A stretch of 64,000 bases of DNA, from contig JBDSLR010000026.1 in assembly GCA_039916305.1 (NCBI GenBank), forward strand, positions 1-64,000. The letters are read 5' to 3'. This DNA comes from JACMLD01 sp039916305 (GTDB lineage: Bacteria > Bacteroidota > Bacteroidia > Chitinophagales > Chitinophagaceae). The notes below the pieces were generated by a model, which did no database searches, was not told the DNA's origin, and was given only the letters and a program-made list of their open reading frames with translations. The translations under genes were made by a program, and so were the position numbers. Shown piece by piece: positions 61,882 to 64,000 of the stretch (the first letter of the stretch is position 1; each line of letters begins with the position of its first letter).

Positions 61882-63486
61882 ATGTTATTGAAAAAAATCT
61901 GGGTATTTTGCCTGCTCTTTTCCTGCTGCTGCGCATACGCACAACGAGATTATACCAACTCCCGTATTGATGTGCTGCATTACACGTTTAAACTTCATCT
62001 GAATGATGACAACAACAGTATAACAGCCGAAGCAATTGTCACCATTCAATTCCTGCAGGATGCGGCCTCCTTTGATTTGGACATGGTAAAGAAAAACAGC
62101 AGCGGAAAAGGAATGACCGTTACTGCTGTGAAAGAAAATAATAGCCGCGTATCCTTTCTGCAGGAACTGGAAACCATCCATATCTACACAACAGCCAAAG
62201 CTGGTGACACTATTGCTTACAGCATTAACTACGGGGGCATACCGGCAGACGGGTTAATCATTGATAAAAACAAATATGGTCACCGCACTTTTTTTGGCGA
62301 CAACTGGCCAAACCGGGCACACAATTGGCTACCCTGTATAGACGATCCTTCCGATAAAGCATCCGTTGATTTTATTGTTACTGCGCCAGAACATTACCAG
62401 GTAATATCAAACGGTTTGCAGACAGAAGAAACCAACCTGCCTGGTCATCTTAAGCTTACGCACTGGAAAGAAACGGTAGACCTGCCTACCAAAGTTATGG
62501 TGATTGGCGCCGCAGATTTTGCAGTTAACTATGCCGGTGATGTTGACTGCATACCCGTATATAGCTGGGTTTACCCGGAGGACAAAGACAATGGATTTTA
62601 TGATTATGCACTGTCAAAAGACATCCTTACTTATTTTATAAAAAATGTAGGGCCTTATGCCTATAAAAAACTGGCCAATGTGCAATCAAAAACACAGTTT
62701 GGCGGCATGGAAAATGCCAACGCTATTTTTTACTTTGAAAATTCGGTAAAAGGAGATCGCAAGGTGGAAGCACTGCTTACCCATGAAATTGCCCACCAGT
62801 GGTTTGGCAATTCTGCTACTGAGGCCGCCTGGCAACATATCTGGCTGAGCGAAGGCCTTGCCACTTATATGACGCACCTGTACCTTGAAAATAAATATGG
62901 TATTGACAGCCTGCAGAAACGTTTACAGGAAGACCGGCAAACCGTGGTAACCTTTGCACAAAAAAGGTATACACCAGTAGTAGATGCCAGTGTGAGCAGC
63001 AATTTCTTTCAGCTGCTCAACGCCAATAGTTATAAAAAAGGAGGATGGGTATTGCACATGCTGCGCAGAAAGCTGGGTGATGCAAAATTCTGGCAGGGCA
63101 TTAAAAATTATTATGCACAATATGCTGGCAAAAATGCCAATACCGGCGATTTCAGGAAAGTGATGGAAACAGCCGGCGGGCAGGATTTAACGGATTTTTT
63201 TCAGCAATGGCTACTAACTGAAGGCCATCCTTTATTAAAAGTGAGTGGAACGTATGCTAAGAAAAAGAAAACATTGTCGGTTATGGTAACGCAAATTCAG
63301 GAGAAATTATTCGCATTTCCGCTGCAGGTTATGATTGAATCGGGAACCGGAAAAGAAATAAAAACGATTGACATCAAAGATCGGATAACCACACTAACAT
63401 TTACATCAGCAAAGGGACCGTTCAACATTAAGTTGGATCCTTCAGTTAATTTGCTGTTTGAAGAAACGGTGAAAGAGCAGAAATAA
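61882..63486 (+). CDS. M1 family aminopeptidase
   Basis: Exported zinc metallopeptidase. Signal peptide MLLKKIWVFCLLFSCCCAYAQ. The N-terminal beta domain (about 24-210) is followed by the thermolysin-like domain with the exopeptidase-type motif QFGGMENANA (272-281) and the zinc site HEIAHQ with E324 (H301, E302, H305, WLSEG). The C-terminal part (about 450-534) is a short beta domain, and the long helical domain of full-length M1 enzymes is absent; this shorter form is normal in the family. It likely trims peptides in the periplasm. Preceded by TAATTTCG, one base off a -7 box. Confidence 0.93.
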   Translation: MLLKKIWVFCLLFSCCCAYAQRDYTNSRIDVLHYTFKLHLNDDNNSITAEAIVTIQFLQDAASFDLDMVKKNSSGKGMTVTAVKENNSRVSFLQELETIHIYTTAKAGDTIAYSINYGGIPADGLIIDKNKYGHRTFFGDNWPNRAHNWLPCIDDPSDKASVDFIVTAPEHYQVISNGLQTEETNLPGHLKLTHWKETVDLPTKVMVIGAADFAVNYAGDVDCIPVYSWVYPEDKDNGFYDYALSKDILTYFIKNVGPYAYKKLANVQSKTQFGGMENANAIFYFENSVKGDRKVEALLTHEIAHQWFGNSATEAAWQHIWLSEGLATYMTHLYLENKYGIDSLQKRLQEDRQTVVTFAQKRYTPVVDASVSSNFFQLLNANSYKKGGWVLHMLRRKLGDAKFWQGIKNYYAQYAGKNANTGDFRKVMETAGGQDLTDFFQQWLLTEGHPLLKVSGTYAKKKKTLSVMVTQIQEKLFAFPLQVMIESGTGKEIKTIDIKDRITTLTFTSAKGPFNIKLDPSVNLLFEETVKEQK

Positions 63487-63566
63487 TACCAGTTATACGA
63501 ATTGTTATATTGGACTTCGGTATGGTCTTTCCCAGCGCCCTTTCAGTATCACTAAAGCATTTTGAA

Positions 63567-63758
63567 ATGACAATCAAAGAAAAAGTGCAGGATAAAGAAA
63601 AATCGGTGAAAACATTGCTGGATGGTTTAAGAAACCACCTGAACAGCAAGCGGCTTGAATTTGACAAAGCCCCCAATTCCTGGGAGTATATCAGTACGCT
63701 CGGTATTACTGAAACAAAGCTGAAAGAATTGCTGGATTATTTGAAAGAAACCGTGTAG
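63567..63758 (+). CDS. Small hypothetical protein, helical
   Basis: A 63-residue soluble protein from the ATG at 63567; a longer start at 63510 adds 19 residues with no resemblance to coding sequence. It is rich in Lys and Glu with predicted helices (IKEKVQDKEKSVKTLLDGLRNHL and ITETKLKELLDYLKETV). I do not recognise the family. It lies 80 bases behind the M1 peptidase gene on the same strand. Confidence 0.5.
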   Translation: MTIKEKVQDKEKSVKTLLDGLRNHLNSKRLEFDKAPNSWEYISTLGITETKLKELLDYLKETV

Positions 63759-63821
63759 TTTTTTCCTGTCCCCCAACGAGGCTCTCTCCTATCCATCGTC
63801 CTCTTTTTTCCATGTTGGCGT

Positions 63822-63982
63822 CTCCCTGGTCATAACCGGTTTGCACCAGCCATCAGCACATCTAATTGAATATTGAATGAACTTATTACAGCAGAATGCC
63901 TTGAATGGTGAGTAACTGGTCGCTACTCCCTGGTCGGTGTACTCACCGGCCATCACCCCATCTGATCAATTATTCGATGAAC
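63822..63982. repeat. Imperfect tandem copy of a ~60-bp segment at the window end
   Basis: 63822-63882 and 63926-63982 both begin CTCCCTGGTC and share CACCxGCCATCAxCxCATCT and ATGAAC at the end. About 17 of 20 and 13 of 19 bases match in the two longer aligned blocks. No gene is seen in 63759-64000. Likely a non-coding dispersed or degenerating repeat. Confidence 0.45.
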
Positions 63983-64000
63983 AGATCAAAGTGCGCCCAT

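Noticed and set aside
63822..63982. CRISPR-like repeats at the window end
   Set aside because: Only two copies, imperfect and without regular spacers or cas genes.

Overview
The window looks like chromosome of a Bacteroidota bacterium, most likely family Chitinophagaceae. This is an inference from gene content: a SusC/SusD pair with its own ECF sigma factor and FecR anti-sigma factor, a type IX secretion gene (porT) directly behind ubiE, DUF5723, GIN and RemB-like envelope proteins, and an atpD-atpC unit separate from the other ATP synthase genes. Promoter-like TAnnTTTG boxes typical of this phylum lie upstream of several genes. Shine-Dalgarno sequences are mostly absent. I see no tRNA, rRNA, CRISPR array, transposase or phage gene.

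Layout. 1-5.1 kb: an acyltransferase, atpC and atpD on the minus strand with a repeat-rich spacer between them, a YtxH-type stress protein and a GNAT-like protein. 5.2-12.3 kb: a signal-responsive nutrient uptake locus (sigma factor divergent from fecR-susC-susD) closed by a strong terminator. 12.4-18 kb: dnaX and a 1160-residue membrane protein that fuses a GH18-like domain, a NodB-type deacetylase and a processive family 2 glycosyltransferase. 18.1-26.3 kb: an RprX/RprY-like two-component system followed by a CzcCBA-type heavy-metal RND efflux operon; the kinase gene and the efflux operon have matching TTAACC direct repeats upstream. 26.3-34.2 kb: two tandem TonB genes, a carbohydrate-type porin, an M20 amidohydrolase, the pyruvate dehydrogenase E2 gene and a GIN-domain protein.

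34.4-40 kb holds the most system-like locus, a translationally coupled pair on the minus strand: a TIR protein (TIR plus two further Rossmann-like modules) and a 1387-residue nSTAND1 NTPase with a transmembrane helix, coiled coil, beta-propeller-like region and TPRs. It has the build of an immune or conflict system. 40.2-44.2 kb is a compact biosynthetic operon: UbiA prenyltransferase, type III polyketide synthase, SAM methyltransferase and FAD oxidoreductase, probably making a modified phenolic or quinone lipid. A DUF5723 protein gene follows 25 bases later.

45.7-64 kb is mixed housekeeping and envelope functions: a GbsR/MarR regulator, a TIGR01777 epimerase, a CoA-binding protein, a small secreted protein, a metzincin protease with a probable T9SS sorting tail, YkuK, EngB, UbiE, PorT, dipeptidyl peptidase IV, a RemB-like barrel protein, dihydroorotase, a MutS-like ATPase, an acyltransferase 3 protein and an M1 peptidase. 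The window ends in a non-coding stretch with an imperfect repeat. Uptake (SusCD, TonB), secretion (PorT and its probable cargo protease), peptide breakdown (DPP4, M1) and envelope sugar or lipid synthesis together suggest a polymer-degrading, surface-active heterotroph.
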